Source: JACKFE01 sp050248735 (GTDB taxonomy: Bacteria; Nitrospirota; Nitrospiria; Nitrospirales; UBA8639). Taken from it: 64,000 bases of DNA. The stretch is from the NCBI GenBank assembly GCA_050248735.1, contig JBFWRU010000002.1, forward strand, positions 310,001 through 374,000, written 5' to 3'. Below, piece by piece: positions 46,845 through 57,300 of the stretch. The notes under the pieces are model-generated. The model worked only from the letters and a program-made list of their open reading frames with translations, was not told the origin of the DNA and ran no database searches. Every line of letters begins with the position of its first letter. Within the stretch, counting starts at the first letter, position 1. The position numbers were made by a program, and so were the translations under genes.

Positions 46845-48036
46845 TGTGTAAGGAGGACTTTGATCCAGATTCGTTGGCCGTCACCAAATCGAATCCAGGT
46901 GTGGGAGTCACCACCCGTACCGTATCGCCTTCAAGTAGCGCCGCGCTGGGGTTGTTGATGATGCGGTCATTTTCGGAAATCCCCTCCTGCACCTCGATGG
47001 CGTTATCGAGAATTCGACGCACGGTAATCGGCTTGAAGCGCACTCGGTCGCCCTCTATCAACACGGCAACTTCCGTCCCTTTCTCTTGGAATACCAACGT
47101 CGTGGACGGAATCGTGTAAAAATTCTGCTCGACTGGAGCTGTTAAGTGAACCGTCGCGTAGGAGCCGGGCCAGAGGGACCGGTCCTCGTTCTCGATGGTA
47201 AATTCGGTGATCACCGTGCGCGTGGTCACGTCGAATCCCTTGGCAACAGTCAGAAATTTGGCGTCGTAACGGCGATTAGGGAATTGGGGGACCGTGACAT
47301 ACGCAGTCATGCCAGACCTAAGAAAGGCCCCAAACGATTCCGGGACGCTGACAAAGAGCCGCATCATGCTGATGTCAGCGACCGTAAAGAGGTTGCCTTG
47401 AGCGGTCCCGCTCAGATTTCCTTCCGCGTTCACATAGTCGCCGACGTTGATGTTTCGTGCGGTGACAATCCCGTCATAAGGTGCCACGATGGTTTTAAAC
47501 CGGAGTCGGGCCTCGAGGTTTCGAACCTTTTGCGCCGAAGCGTTAAGGACCGCTTTCTGAGCCTTGGCTTCCTGAACCTTGACCGAGATCGCCTGCTCGG
47601 AAACCGCCTGCTTCTTGCGCATCGCCAAATAGCGTTTCGCCGTGATTTCGGCCAGATCTAGCTTGGCACGCTCTGATTCAAAGTCCGCCAGGGCCTGGCG
47701 ATACTCCGCATCGAGCGTGGGCTGGCTGATTTCGGCCAAGACTTCACCTTTTTTGACCTGAGCACCGTAGTCCTTGTACCACATTTTCACGTAGCCGGAG
47801 ACCTGGGCATAAATCGGGGCCTCGAACCAGGCCTGAATATTGCCAGGAAGGACAATGGTATCCTCGGGATCCATGAGTTTGGGATGTATGATGGCCACAG
47901 TCGGCACGGCGCGTTCCAACGTCTCGTGTTTTAACGAGGATGCGCCCAGTTGGCTTTCATAGAACCGAAAGCCAAGATACAGGGCCACTAATAGAATCGC
48001 TGAAAATGTCAAAATATGTCTACGACGAGGTTTCAT
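46837..48036 (-). CDS. RND efflux periplasmic adaptor (MFP/HlyD family)
   Basis: A 399-residue membrane-fusion protein with one N-terminal helix (ILTFSAILLVALYLGF), a biotinyl-lipoyl half motif (APIYAQVSGYVKMWYKDYGAQVKKGEVLAEI), an alpha-hairpin (about 105-175), the second lipoyl half (IVAPYDGIVTARNINVGDYV) and a beta-barrel. It joins the inner RND pump to the outer channel. The ATG at 48036 is used; a GTG at 48048 is possible. Both overlap the end of the pump gene. Confidence 0.92.
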   Translation of the reverse strand: MKPRRRHILTFSAILLVALYLGFRFYESQLGASSLKHETLERAVPTVAIIHPKLMDPEDTIVLPGNIQAWFEAPIYAQVSGYVKMWYKDYGAQVKKGEVLAEISQPTLDAEYRQALADFESERAKLDLAEITAKRYLAMRKKQAVSEQAISVKVQEAKAQKAVLNASAQKVRNLEARLRFKTIVAPYDGIVTARNINVGDYVNAEGNLSGTAQGNLFTVADISMMRLFVSVPESFGAFLRSGMTAYVTVPQFPNRRYDAKFLTVAKGFDVTTRTVITEFTIENEDRSLWPGSYATVHLTAPVEQNFYTIPSTTLVFQEKGTEVAVLIEGDRVRFKPITVRRILDNAIEVQEGISENDRIINNPSAALLEGDTVRVVTPTPGFDLVTANESGSKSSLHND

Positions 48037-51000
48037 GAAGGACTCCACTCAGTTCGTCTTCCTTTTGGTGGGGTGCTCGCCCCCCATAAATGATGGCATA
48101 CATACTAGGCACAAAAAACAGAGTAAACAAAGTAGCAACGATTAAGCCGCCCATCACGGCCCGGGCTAATGGTGCATTCTGAGAATTCGCCACCGCCATG
48201 GGCACCATGCCGACGAGCGTAGCCGATGCGGTCATGAGCACCGCTCGAAAACGGCCTTTCCCCGCTTCGACCGCGGCACGGAGCGCATCACCGTGCAGGT
48301 GAAATCGCTCACGGGCATAGGAAATGAGGAGGATCGAATTGGCGGTTGCCACGCCCATGGTCATGATCGCGCCCGTCAATGCCGGCACGGAAATATTGGT
48401 ATAGGTGAGGAACAATGCCCATGCGATGCCAGCCAGAGCGCCGCTCAACGCCGTAATGATGATGAAAGGATCAAGCCAGGATTGGAAATTGACTACGCAC
48501 AGGAGATAGACCAACACGATCGCGGCGATGAGGCCGAGAATCAGTTCAATAAATACGTCGTGCATGACTTCGGCCTGGCCATGGATTTCGATGACCGATC
48601 CTCGGGGCATCTCACTCTCCATGCTGTGAGCGACCTTTTTGACATCATCGAGGACCGCGCCCAGATCACGTCCTTCAGGGGACACAAAGATATCGAACAA
48701 CGGCATAATGTTGGCGTGCGTCACCACTCCCGGTGTTCCGACCGCAGAGATGTTGGCCAGGTTGCCGAGCAGTTGCATATCGTGTTCCCCCCCCTCAGGG
48801 GCTTTTTGAGCCACCGGAACCGTCAAGAGGTCTTTGATGCTCGTCAACTGAGACTGTGGGTTATAGACGTTAATTCGGTAGGACATGCCTGTCTCACGAT
48901 CCAGCCAATATTGCTGATCAACCTGCTGGCTGCCGGCGGTCGTCACGAGCATATTGTCGGCAATGTCCCTTTGGTCCAGATTCAACCCGAGGGCGAATGC
49001 ACGGTCGCTTTCGACGAGCAAGGTTGGGGTGCGCATCGTTTGCTGGATCACCACATCACTGGCACCGGGAATCTGGCGTAACTTGCTCGCCAACTTGCGG
49101 GCAAACTCATAATTGGCATACTCCTTCGGACCGTTGATCTGCACGTCAATCGGGGAGAGTGAGCCAAAATTGAGAATCTTGGCGGTCAGATCAGCCGGCT
49201 GAAACGTGAATTCAATTCCAGGATACCGTTCCATCAACCCCTGACGAAGGATTTGCCGATACTCCCACACTGGTGATTGTGGATTCTTCAAAGAGATCGT
49301 CAGATCACAATCCTGCGAACCGATCGTCGGCGTCGGAATGAAGGCGAGGTTATGCGCTCCGACTGGTAACCCACAATTACTGACGATGCCCTCTACTTTC
49401 CCCGGCAGCACGGTCTCAATATCGTTGGAGACCAGGGAAGCCAGACGCCCGGAGACCTCGATACGCGTGCCGAGTGGCGCCCGCATGTGCATCTGCATGA
49501 CGCCCGACTTGATCTCGGGAAAGAATTCACGACCGTTGAAATAAAAAAGACTGAGGGAAACCAGTGCGAGTGCCAGAGAGATCATGACGAATCGCACGCG
49601 ATGCGCGAGCACCTGCTCAAGCAAACCATTGTAGCGCTCACGGAACCGATCAAAGCCTCGTTCAAATGCCTGTTGAAAGCGAAGGAAGACACTCGAGGCC
49701 CTTTTTCGTTTTTTGGACACGGCCTGGCCGTCCGGCGTCCCCATCCTCGCGGCAGCATGACCGCCCAGCATATATTTTGCCATGGTCGGCACCAAGGTAT
49801 AGGTCAAAATAAAAGAGGCGAGCATGGCGAAGATCACCGCCTCTCCCATCGGTGGGAACACCCAGCCGGAAATGCCGCTAAGCTCGAAAAGCGGAAACCA
49901 CACGATCGCGACGGCCGACGTGGCAACAAACGTCGGAAGAAGGATTTGATTGGCGGCATCAATGATGGCCTCGTCGACCGGCTTGCCCATGCTGAGATGC
50001 GTGTCGATATTTTCGATCATCACCGTCGCATTATCAACGAGAATGCCGACCGCCAACGCTAACCCGCCTAGGGTCATGATGTTGATGGACTCATGAAGAA
50101 GATGAAGCACAATGAGAGAGGTCAGGATAGACAACGGGATCGAAGTGGCGATAATGACCATCATCCGCCAGGAACCGAGGAGGAGCAGCACAATGAGGCC
50201 GACAAGCACTGCGGCGGTTACTATTTCATGCACCACATCCGAGATGGAATCCCTCACAAATGTCGAGGCGTCGTTCAGGAGAGTGATTTTCACATCCTCG
50301 GGCACGACCTGTTCGAGACGCGGGATGATTTCTTTGATTCCATCAACAACATCCAGGGTGGAGGCCTCACTGCTTTTCATTACGACGATAATGACCGACT
50401 GCTTGCCGTCCACAAGCACGGAGTTTGTTTGCACACGGCCGGCGAGTTCTACGTTAGCCACGTCGCGCAGATGAATGAAGGCGTTCCCGACCCGCTTGAT
50501 CGGAATGTTGTTGAAATCTTCGACCTGCAGCGGCGTGGCATTGGTCAATACAATCCAATCGGTCGATTTGATCTTGATATCCCCCCCGGGCAGCACGAGG
50601 TTTTGTTTCGAGAGGGCTTCGTGGACCTCCTCTGGGGTCAGTTGACGAGCCAGCAGTTTCTGGCGGTCGAGGTTGACCATGATCTGCATGTCCTGTCCAC
50701 CATAGGGATGTGGCAGGATCGCGCCCGGTATCGTGACAAGCAAAGGCCGTATCCGCATGATGGCAAGATTATAAAGTTCCGCTGGTGTCAGTGATGCAGA
50801 CGTAATTTGCAATGTCGCCACCGGGACTTGAGAGGGAAACAAGCGCATGACCATGGGTGGGGAAATGTCTGGCGGTAACGCGTTGACGACGGTTTGTGAG
50901 ATCGCCGCGATATCGGCCTCGCTACCGCCCAAATCCACTCCATCCTGAAGATACACATTGATAATAGACGCGCCAAAATAGGATTGGCTCCAGATATACT

Positions 51001-51238
51001 TGATCCCTTCGACCGTTGAGGTCAGGAATCGTTCGAAGATATACGTGATGCGTCCCTCTACGTCCTTGGGCATCAAACCATCGTACAGCCAGACCACGGA
51101 TGTGACGGGAATCTGGATATTCGGGAAGACATCAGTCGGCGCTTCGACCGCCGCCAGCGTCCCAAAGATTATGATGAGAATGGAGAGAACAACGAAGGTG
51201 TACGGCCTTCGCAGGGCAATATGGACGAGTTGGTTCAT
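48020..51238 (-). CDS. RND efflux transporter, inner-membrane pump
   Basis: A 1072-residue pump of the RND superfamily (HAE/AcrB-like clade) with 12 helices and two large periplasmic loops. MNQLVHIALRRPYTFVVLSI opens it, helix 4 has LAVGILVDNATVMIENI (one Asp where AcrB has two), and GAIMTMGVATANSILLISYARE lies in the C-terminal half. It is driven by protons; the substrate is unknown. The operon order pump-adaptor-outer-membrane channel is compact with overlaps. Confidence 0.93.
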   Translation of the reverse strand: MNQLVHIALRRPYTFVVLSILIIIFGTLAAVEAPTDVFPNIQIPVTSVVWLYDGLMPKDVEGRITYIFERFLTSTVEGIKYIWSQSYFGASIINVYLQDGVDLGGSEADIAAISQTVVNALPPDISPPMVMRLFPSQVPVATLQITSASLTPAELYNLAIMRIRPLLVTIPGAILPHPYGGQDMQIMVNLDRQKLLARQLTPEEVHEALSKQNLVLPGGDIKIKSTDWIVLTNATPLQVEDFNNIPIKRVGNAFIHLRDVANVELAGRVQTNSVLVDGKQSVIIVVMKSSEASTLDVVDGIKEIIPRLEQVVPEDVKITLLNDASTFVRDSISDVVHEIVTAAVLVGLIVLLLLGSWRMMVIIATSIPLSILTSLIVLHLLHESINIMTLGGLALAVGILVDNATVMIENIDTHLSMGKPVDEAIIDAANQILLPTFVATSAVAIVWFPLFELSGISGWVFPPMGEAVIFAMLASFILTYTLVPTMAKYMLGGHAAARMGTPDGQAVSKKRKRASSVFLRFQQAFERGFDRFRERYNGLLEQVLAHRVRFVMISLALALVSLSLFYFNGREFFPEIKSGVMQMHMRAPLGTRIEVSGRLASLVSNDIETVLPGKVEGIVSNCGLPVGAHNLAFIPTPTIGSQDCDLTISLKNPQSPVWEYRQILRQGLMERYPGIEFTFQPADLTAKILNFGSLSPIDVQINGPKEYANYEFARKLASKLRQIPGASDVVIQQTMRTPTLLVESDRAFALGLNLDQRDIADNMLVTTAGSQQVDQQYWLDRETGMSYRINVYNPQSQLTSIKDLLTVPVAQKAPEGGEHDMQLLGNLANISAVGTPGVVTHANIMPLFDIFVSPEGRDLGAVLDDVKKVAHSMESEMPRGSVIEIHGQAEVMHDVFIELILGLIAAIVLVYLLCVVNFQSWLDPFIIITALSGALAGIAWALFLTYTNISVPALTGAIMTMGVATANSILLISYARERFHLHGDALRAAVEAGKGRFRAVLMTASATLVGMVPMAVANSQNAPLARAVMGGLIVATLFTLFFVPSMYAIIYGGRAPHQKEDELSGVLHETSS

Positions 51239-51752
51239 GCCGGATTTATGTTTAGAACTTGTTTATGGCGCATAAGGAATCTTCGGTTAATACATAAAAA
51301 TAAAAGCATGCAAAGATTATTAACCTAGCAAGTTCTTTGCCAAGCAAGAACACTCAATATTTTATTCAAGGTCCTCTTCACACGACTTTCGACTCACATT
51401 GCCTCTATACATATACACAGGATAGGTATTAGGAAATTGAAAAAAATGGATGATTTATTGGCACTGTTTTCCTCACAAAGTCTGGCTTGAACACGGAACA
51501 GGAACATATGTGAATTGTGCATATTTGCACGGAGCGCTCGTGCGGAATCTTATAATTCAGTCAATTCTGGGGGTATGCTTTTAGTCAAGAAGTCACAGAA
51601 AATTCATGAGAAATCAGATGTATTGGAGGGAGACAACAGGTTTTTGGAAGAATGCTTGTATTGGCATTGAATTTGCGAATAGCCAATTGTCATGAGTAAT
51701 GAATACGGTTTGTCATATATTGATCTCATTATGTAAGTGGAAAGGAATAAAC
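51239..51752. other. AT-rich control region between RND operon and modA
   Basis: This 514-base divergent region is AT-rich and has no credible gene. GTTCTT (51332-51337) and AAGAAC (51346-51351) form a perfect inverted repeat with an 8-base spacer, about 95 bases upstream of the pump start, a possible repressor site. A TTGTCA at 51687-51692 could be a -35 box for modA, but the -10 is weak. Confidence 0.4.
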
Positions 51753-52553
51753 ATGAAGAGCATCATGGCGAGAATGTTAAAATTCATCATGCCGACGATG
51801 GTCGCAAGTGCATTCGTAGTCCTTATAACAAACGTGGAACGTGTCCAAGCTGATACGCTCACGATTGGAGCCGCTCCGAGCTTGAAGGCGGCATTCCAAG
51901 ATTTCCTTCCGATGTTCGAAAAAGAATACGGTGTAACCGTGCGCGTTGTGTATGGTCCTTCGCAAACACTACGTCGACAAATCGAAAAGGGAGATTCGAT
52001 CGATGTCTTTCTTCCTGAAGCGGCTGTGGAACTCGATATATTGCATAAGAAGGGAATGACGCGAAACGGCGGGTCTCAAGTGTACGCCCAAAGCTCTCCT
52101 GTCCTTGTGATGTCATCAACTCCCAAGGCCACCATGACGGCCTTTCACCCTGGGCTGTCGAATCGACCAATTCGCATCGCCATCGCCGACCCCAAAACAT
52201 CTGCATTAGGTAAAATCACCGCCAGAATGATGGCAAAGCTCAAAGCCGAGTACCGGAATCGTCTCGATTTCGTCCAAGTGCAAAACCCTGACAAAATTTT
52301 GAATCTGGTGCAAAGCGGAAGTGCCGACATGGGGATTGTCTATCGGGTAGATGCGATCAGCAACGGCGGGCGGGTTGTCATCATCGATGAAGCACCCGCT
52401 GGTGTTCATACGGCGGTCCAGTTCGGATATGGGGTGGTGCGGAACAGCCGAGAGGGATCCCAGCGTGTGGCGGAAGAGTTTATTGAATTCATTAAGAGTC
52501 CTCGCATTCAAAAGCTGCTGCTCCACTACGGATTTGATTCAATGCCCTCGTAA
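51753..52553 (+). CDS. modA: ModA-like molybdate-binding periplasmic protein (orphan)
   Basis: A 266-residue solute-binding protein. The ATG at 51753 has AAAGGA 8 bases before it and gives a signal peptide (MLKFIMPTMVASAFVVLI), mature from about ADTLTIGAAPSLKAAF. EKGDSIDVFLPEAA, IADPKTSALGKITARMMAK and VQSGSADMGIVYRVDA match the ModA fold. ModA binds molybdate or tungstate for an ABC importer; no modB or modC is in the window. IGAAPSLKAAF replaces the usual AAASL, so the oxyanion is not certain. Confidence 0.85.
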   Translation: MKSIMARMLKFIMPTMVASAFVVLITNVERVQADTLTIGAAPSLKAAFQDFLPMFEKEYGVTVRVVYGPSQTLRRQIEKGDSIDVFLPEAAVELDILHKKGMTRNGGSQVYAQSSPVLVMSSTPKATMTAFHPGLSNRPIRIAIADPKTSALGKITARMMAKLKAEYRNRLDFVQVQNPDKILNLVQSGSADMGIVYRVDAISNGGRVVIIDEAPAGVHTAVQFGYGVVRNSREGSQRVAEEFIEFIKSPRIQKLLLHYGFDSMPS

Positions 52554-52805
52554 TGGATCCCGGGCTTTCGGTTCGGAAAGGGTGAGAAGGGTTGCGTGAA
52601 CCTCAAATCGGTTGAGCCAACGACAGTGATCTCCACATGTGAGGCTGAACATGAGTAGCTTGGGGGCTTTGCCCGAAAAGTTCTAAAATCCTCCAGGTTT
52701 CCCAGCCAAATACTTTCCTTTAGGCTTCCTTGTATTTTTCCATCTTATAAAGATTATGCCCCCCATTATTTTTGACTTGGCTACAAGGGAGCTGAAACCC
52801 CTTTT

Positions 52806-53096
52806 ATGAAACGGTCAAAAGTCTTAGAAACGTTGATTCGGATAAAAACAGAATTAACCAGACGTTTTGGAGTTGTCGGATTGAAGACTTTTGGTTCCAC
52901 TGCCCGTGACAAAGCTGGAACTGATAGTAACGTAGATATTGTGGTGACCTTTGACGGGCCTTCCACCTCTCATCGATATTTTGGTGCCCAGTTTCAGGTG
53001 GAGGATGCCCTGGGTTGTCCAGTGGATTTGGTTGCAGAGAAAGCGCTGCGCCCTGAATTGCGAAAATGTATTGAGCGGGAGGCAGTGAGTGTCTGA
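52806..53096 (+). CDS. mntA: MntA-type nucleotidyltransferase antitoxin
   Basis: A 96-residue minimal nucleotidyltransferase. The motif GSTARDKAGTDSNVDIVV holds the catalytic GS and the DxD (Asp-Val-Asp at about 43-45 with a preceding Asp). It ends CPVDLVAEKALRPELRKCIEREAV, typical of MNT proteins paired with HEPN toxins (HepT/MntA), which they AMPylate to neutralise. Its stop overlaps the GTG start of the downstream hepT remnant by 8 bp. It looks intact. Confidence 0.88.
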   Translation: MKRSKVLETLIRIKTELTRRFGVVGLKTFGSTARDKAGTDSNVDIVVTFDGPSTSHRYFGAQFQVEDALGCPVDLVAEKALRPELRKCIEREAVSV

Positions 53097-53415
53097 ACGA
53101 AAATGGCATTTTTACATTGATGGTCTGATTAGTTTTGTGGAAAAAGTGGGTTCATACCCCAATGGGTTGGACAAGAGTGAGTTCACAGCAAACGGACTGA
53201 ACTAGGATACCACCATACGTAATCTTGAATTGATAGGTGAGGCTGCACACACATCCTGAAAAAATGTTCGTGATACTTATGTAGGGATTCCTCGGCACCA
53301 GAGGATTGCCACTCGCAACCGGTTGATTCACAGTTATCTTGGAAAAGACAATGATACGCTTTGGAGTATTATCAAAAACGATATCCCGCCGTTGCTGGTT
53401 CAGTTTAAAAAATGA
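53089..53415 (+). pseudogene. hepT: HepT-like HEPN toxin (DUF86) with two in-frame stops
   Basis: One continuous frame from GTG 53089 gives SERKWHFYIDGLISFVEKV, then TTIRNLELIGEAA and RNRLIHSYLG, ending at TGA 53413-53415 after 108 codons. The HEPN catalytic motif R-x4-H-x-Y (RNRLIHSY) is kept, but TAG at 53203-53205 and TGA at 53257-53259 interrupt it. There is no frameshift. It is coupled to mntA by overlap, the standard order of this toxin-antitoxin pair. The toxin is probably dead; the antitoxin is not. Confidence 0.83.
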
Positions 53416-53461
53416 AAAATTAGTTTTTGTGAAACGATTGAACAGTCTTAAACTTGGCATT

Positions 53462-53970
53462 CCCCGCTGTCTTGCTACGGAGATACAATATCCTAAAATA
53501 GAAGCGTGGGGGAGGGAAAGGTTTAAAATGCCAGTCATTGGATCTGGCAAATTCACGACCATATCGTTGTTCCGTTGAAATATCGAAAGGCCTTGTTGGA
53601 GGAAGATGTAGGGAGGATCATTGCAGAGGTTATGCAGGGCCTTGAAGAACGCCTTGATACGGAGTTTGAACGCCTAGACTGAGACTGGGGGCATATCCAT
53701 TTGCTGTGTTCGGTTCATCTAAAGGTTGCGTTTAGCCAAATTGTGCGAATGTTCAAGAGTATCACAAGGCGCGAGTTGTCCCCGAGGAAACCGGATGTAA
53801 AGAAAGAGTTGTGGGGGTAAGGAGTTTTGGACGGGTGGCTATTATGTGGGGACCATAGGCGAGCGAGGCGATTGGCGGGGCGTTGAGCGGTACGTGCAGG
53901 GGCAAGGTAAACCGCCAAGAGAACTTCGTCAGTTAACTTTTTTCTAATACCCCGCGGTCTTGCCACGAGG
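53462..53970 (+). mobile_element. Relic of an IS200/IS605-type element with 21-bp near-repeats
   Basis: The transposase remnant is bracketed by CCCCGCTGTCTTGCTACGGA (53462-53481) and CCCCGCGGTCTTGCCACGAG (53950-53969). Counting one more base, 17 or 18 of 21 match in direct orientation. They may be the element's left and right subterminal sequences or REP-like units. The right copy lies inside the end of the czcA fragment frame. Precise ends and target site are not defined. Confidence 0.55.
53528..53947 (+). pseudogene. tnpA: IS200-type (Y1 HUH) transposase TnpA, degraded
   Basis: From about 53539 the frame reads SHWIWQIHDHIVVPLKYRKALL, then GHIHLLCS with the H-x-H metal motif (53692-53700), then FKSITRRELSPRKPDVKKELWG and TAA at 53818. 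One base over it continues KEFWTGGYYVGTIGERGDW and VERYVQGQG, where Tyr at 53891-53893 is the expected nucleophile, ending at TAA 53945. A TGA at 53680 and the +1 shift after GGGGG (53813-53817) destroy it. The family is clear, activity is excluded. Confidence 0.8.
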
Positions 53971-53971
53971 A

Positions 53972-54135
53972 GCTTTGCTGAAGATCGGTGTGCCCTCTTT
54001 TTCTGTCACCACGATATTGCCGATATCGCTCAGAGAGGAAATCAGTCCTACCCCGCGAATGTTATAGCTTTGGTAGCCAACGGTGAGATAATTCCCGCCC
54101 ACATTTGGGATGCCATTGCCAGAGGATTGCAAGCC
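53972..54135 (-). pseudogene. Fragment of a second czcA-like gene
   Basis: About 55 codons on the minus strand (PNVGGNYLTVGYQSYNIRGV, then ISSLSDIGNIVVTEKEGTPIF) match residues about 210-252 of the full CzcA nearby (ANVGGSYLALGPQSYNVRGV and EDVANTVVAVKDGTPIF). Identity is partial, so it is a diverged paralogue, not a recent copy. It runs directly into the IS200 end, which supplies the last residues before TAG. Nothing else of that gene is seen. Confidence 0.7.
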
Positions 54136-54311
54136 TCAGGCACTGGCCGTGGCTCTCTGATAAACCCGTATTGGTTGGGAAACTCTATGATAGCCAAGCT
54201 GAAGGAAAAGAGGCCGATGTGAACCCATCTGCCCAATTCGCTTCACCGAAATATACTGAGCTGGTCGAAAGATTCCCTACTTGAACCCGGTTTTCCGGAA
54301 AAGCTTGCAAG

Positions 54312-57300
54312 CTATTCGTTTACAGAACTGTGATCCTGGCCTAAAGACTGTTCCTGTTCTATTGATTGAGAATGAGGTTCTCCCTTAAATCGAGTAAGAC
54401 GGCTGGTCAAATGATACAGAATGGGTACGACGAATAGGATCAGAAAGGTGGCGGTTAGCATGCCGCCCACGACCACACGGGCCAGAGGCTTTTGGGCTTC
54501 CGAGCCGATGCCGCTGGCTATGGCCGCAGGGACTAATCCTAGCGCCGCTCCAAGTGTGGCCATCAACACGGGACGCATTTGCAATTCCGCTCCTGACAGA
54601 ATGGCTTCCATGAGGGGCGTACCTTTTTGTTCAAGCTCACGAATGCTGGAAACGATTAATACCCCGCCCAGAATCGCAATACCCAATGTTGAAATAAAAC
54701 CCACGGCTGCGGAGATGCTAAAAGGTGTATTGGTCAAGACCAAAGAAAGTACGCCTCCGATCATGGCAAAGGGCACCGTGGTCAAGACGATGAAGGCGTA
54801 TCGGAATGATCCGAAAGTGAGATACAGTAAAAAGAGAATCAGAACCATGGTCAGAGGCACGACCACCATTAGTCGTTGTTGTTCCCTGACCAATTGGTCA
54901 TATTGTCCCGCCCATTCAAGGTGGTAGCCTTCGGGGAGTTGAATTTTTTCCTGCAAAAGACGTTGGGCTTCCTGAATGGTGCTCACCAAGTCGCGGTCCC
55001 GAATGCTGAACATGATGGGGATGTACCGCTCATGATTTTCCCGATAAATCATAAAGGCGCCTGTTTGCCTGACGATGGTGGCTAATTGTTTCAGGGGAAT
55101 CCCTACTCCTTCTGGTGAACTGACCTGGATTTGTCCGATTGAATTTTCGTCCTGCCGATATTGGGGGAGAAAGCGCACGACTAAATCAAATCGTCGGTCA
55201 CCTTCGATCACTTGCGTGACCGCTTCCCCGCCGATTGCCGCTTGCACCATGGCATTGACATCAGCTACTTGAATGCCATATCGGGCACAAGCTTGCCGGT
55301 CGACTTGGATTAGGAGATTGGGCTGCCCCATGGTCCGGTTAATACTGAGTTCCTTGACTCCACGGATATTTTTCAGTTCACCTTCGACCTTCTCCGCTAG
55401 AGCTTGAAGCTCTGTGAGGTTGTGTCCATAAAGCTTGATCGAATTTTCGCTTTTCACGCCCGACATGGCTTCTTCCACGCTGTCCTGGATTAATTGGGAG
55501 AAATTGACTTTAAGGCCGGGGATGGTCTCAAGGCGTTCCTCAATTTCTTCAATCAAAGCTTCCTTGGTGAGGCCGTGACGCCATGCCTCCCGGGGTTTGA
55601 GACTGACATAATATTCGACGTTGAAAAAACTTTCAGGATCGGTTCCGTCATCTGGACGTCCCAGTTGTGACACCGCGGTTTCCACCTCGGGAGATTCCAT
55701 GAACATTTTCCGCATCCGGCTGGCCAGAGCCGCGGCATCGTCAAAACGTATATCGATGGGCATGCGAATGCGCACCCAGATATTGCCTTCCTCCAGGGCC
55801 GGCATGAATTCTCCACCCATGAAGCTCAGGGCTAATACCGTGATCAGCAACAGCATGCCCACGGCTCCTAGCACTAATTTTTGGTTATGCAATCCCCAAC
55901 GGAGGGAGGCAAGGTAGCGTTGTCGGAGCATGGAAACCAGTTTGGGTTCCTTTTCCCGCATGGGACCATTGAGCAGGAAGGAACACATGGCCGGGGCCAA
56001 AGTGCAGGCCAGCAGGAGGGAGCCGGCCAGGGCAAGTCCATAGGTAATGGACATCGGAGCAAAAATTTTTCCGGGTACCCCGGTCATCGTAAAGAGGGGA
56101 ATGAAGGCGACCACGATAATGACCGTGGAAAATAAGATGGGTCGTCCCACATGCCGTGAAGCTCTGGCAATGAGCTGAGGAGGCGTGACCCCGGGTTTGG
56201 CATGATGGCAGAGGTAATAGAAAATACTCTCAACCATAACCAGGGGGGCATCCACGATAATCCCGAAATCAATGGCACCCAGAGAAATGAGGTTGGCCGA
56301 TTGGCCCATCAGGACCATGGCCGAAAAGGTGAAGAGGAGGGCCAGAGGAATCGTGCAGGCCACGATGAGGGCGGTCCGGAAATGTCCCAAAAAAAACAGG
56401 AGGACGATCAGCACCAACACCATCCCGTTGATCAAGATGTGGACGACTGTTTCAATGACGGTATTGATCATGACCGTTCGGTCATAAATGGTTTTAATCT
56501 CTACGCCTGGAGGCAGCTTCTTTGAATTGAGTTCTTTGATTTTTTGATTCACGCGTTCCAAGGTGGGTAGTGCCTGCGTGTCCCGTTGCAGAAGAATGAC
56601 GCCTTCCACCGTATCTTCCATGTCGTTAATGCCCACTTGGCCCAAGCGGATCGCATTGCCAATGGACACTTTCCCTAGATTCTTAACAAAGATAGGTGTG
56701 CCATCCTTGACCGCAACGACGGTATTGGCTACATCCTCTAGGCTGTCAATAAATCCTACCCCCCGAACATTGTAACTTTGCGGGCCCAAGGCCAGGTAGC
56801 TGCCCCCGACATTGGCATTGCTGTTGGCCAAAGCAGCCGTGATCTGCGGGACTGTCACGTCATAAGTAATGAGGGCCCCCGGATCCAGGTCCACATGGTA
56901 TTCCTTAGTGGTGCCTCCAAATGCCGTCACGTCGATGATGCCGGGGACACGTTTAAATTCACGTCGGACCTGCCAGTCCTGAATGGTTTTAAGGTCGGTG
57001 AGGGAATAGTTTTCTCCGACTAATTCATACCGGTAAATTTCCGCAATGGCCCACCAGGGTGAGAGTTCGGGTTTGACCCCTTCCGGTAGATCAACGGTAT
57101 GGAGGCGATTCAGGACTTCCTGTCTGACCGCATACCAATTGGTTCCGAATTCAAAGTAGACTTTAAGTTCGCTCAGCCCGAAAAGCGACAAGGAGCGTAC
57201 ATTGGTGAGGCCGGGTATGCCTTGAAGGGCGGTTTCAATGGGAATGGTGATGATCCGCTCCATTTCCTCCGCCGACCATCCCGCTTTTTGAGAAATGACT

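Noticed and set aside
48293..50794. Several long plus-strand frames (up to 262 codons) opposite the RND pump
   Set aside because: Their residues are skewed to His, Asp and Arg as expected for the reverse of a membrane-protein gene; the minus-strand pump is certain.
54048..54236. 62-codon minus frame next to the czcA fragment
   Set aside because: It overlaps the czcA-like frame in another phase and shows no pump-like residues; a few protein-like residues on the plus strand (about 54150-54285) were also too short to name.
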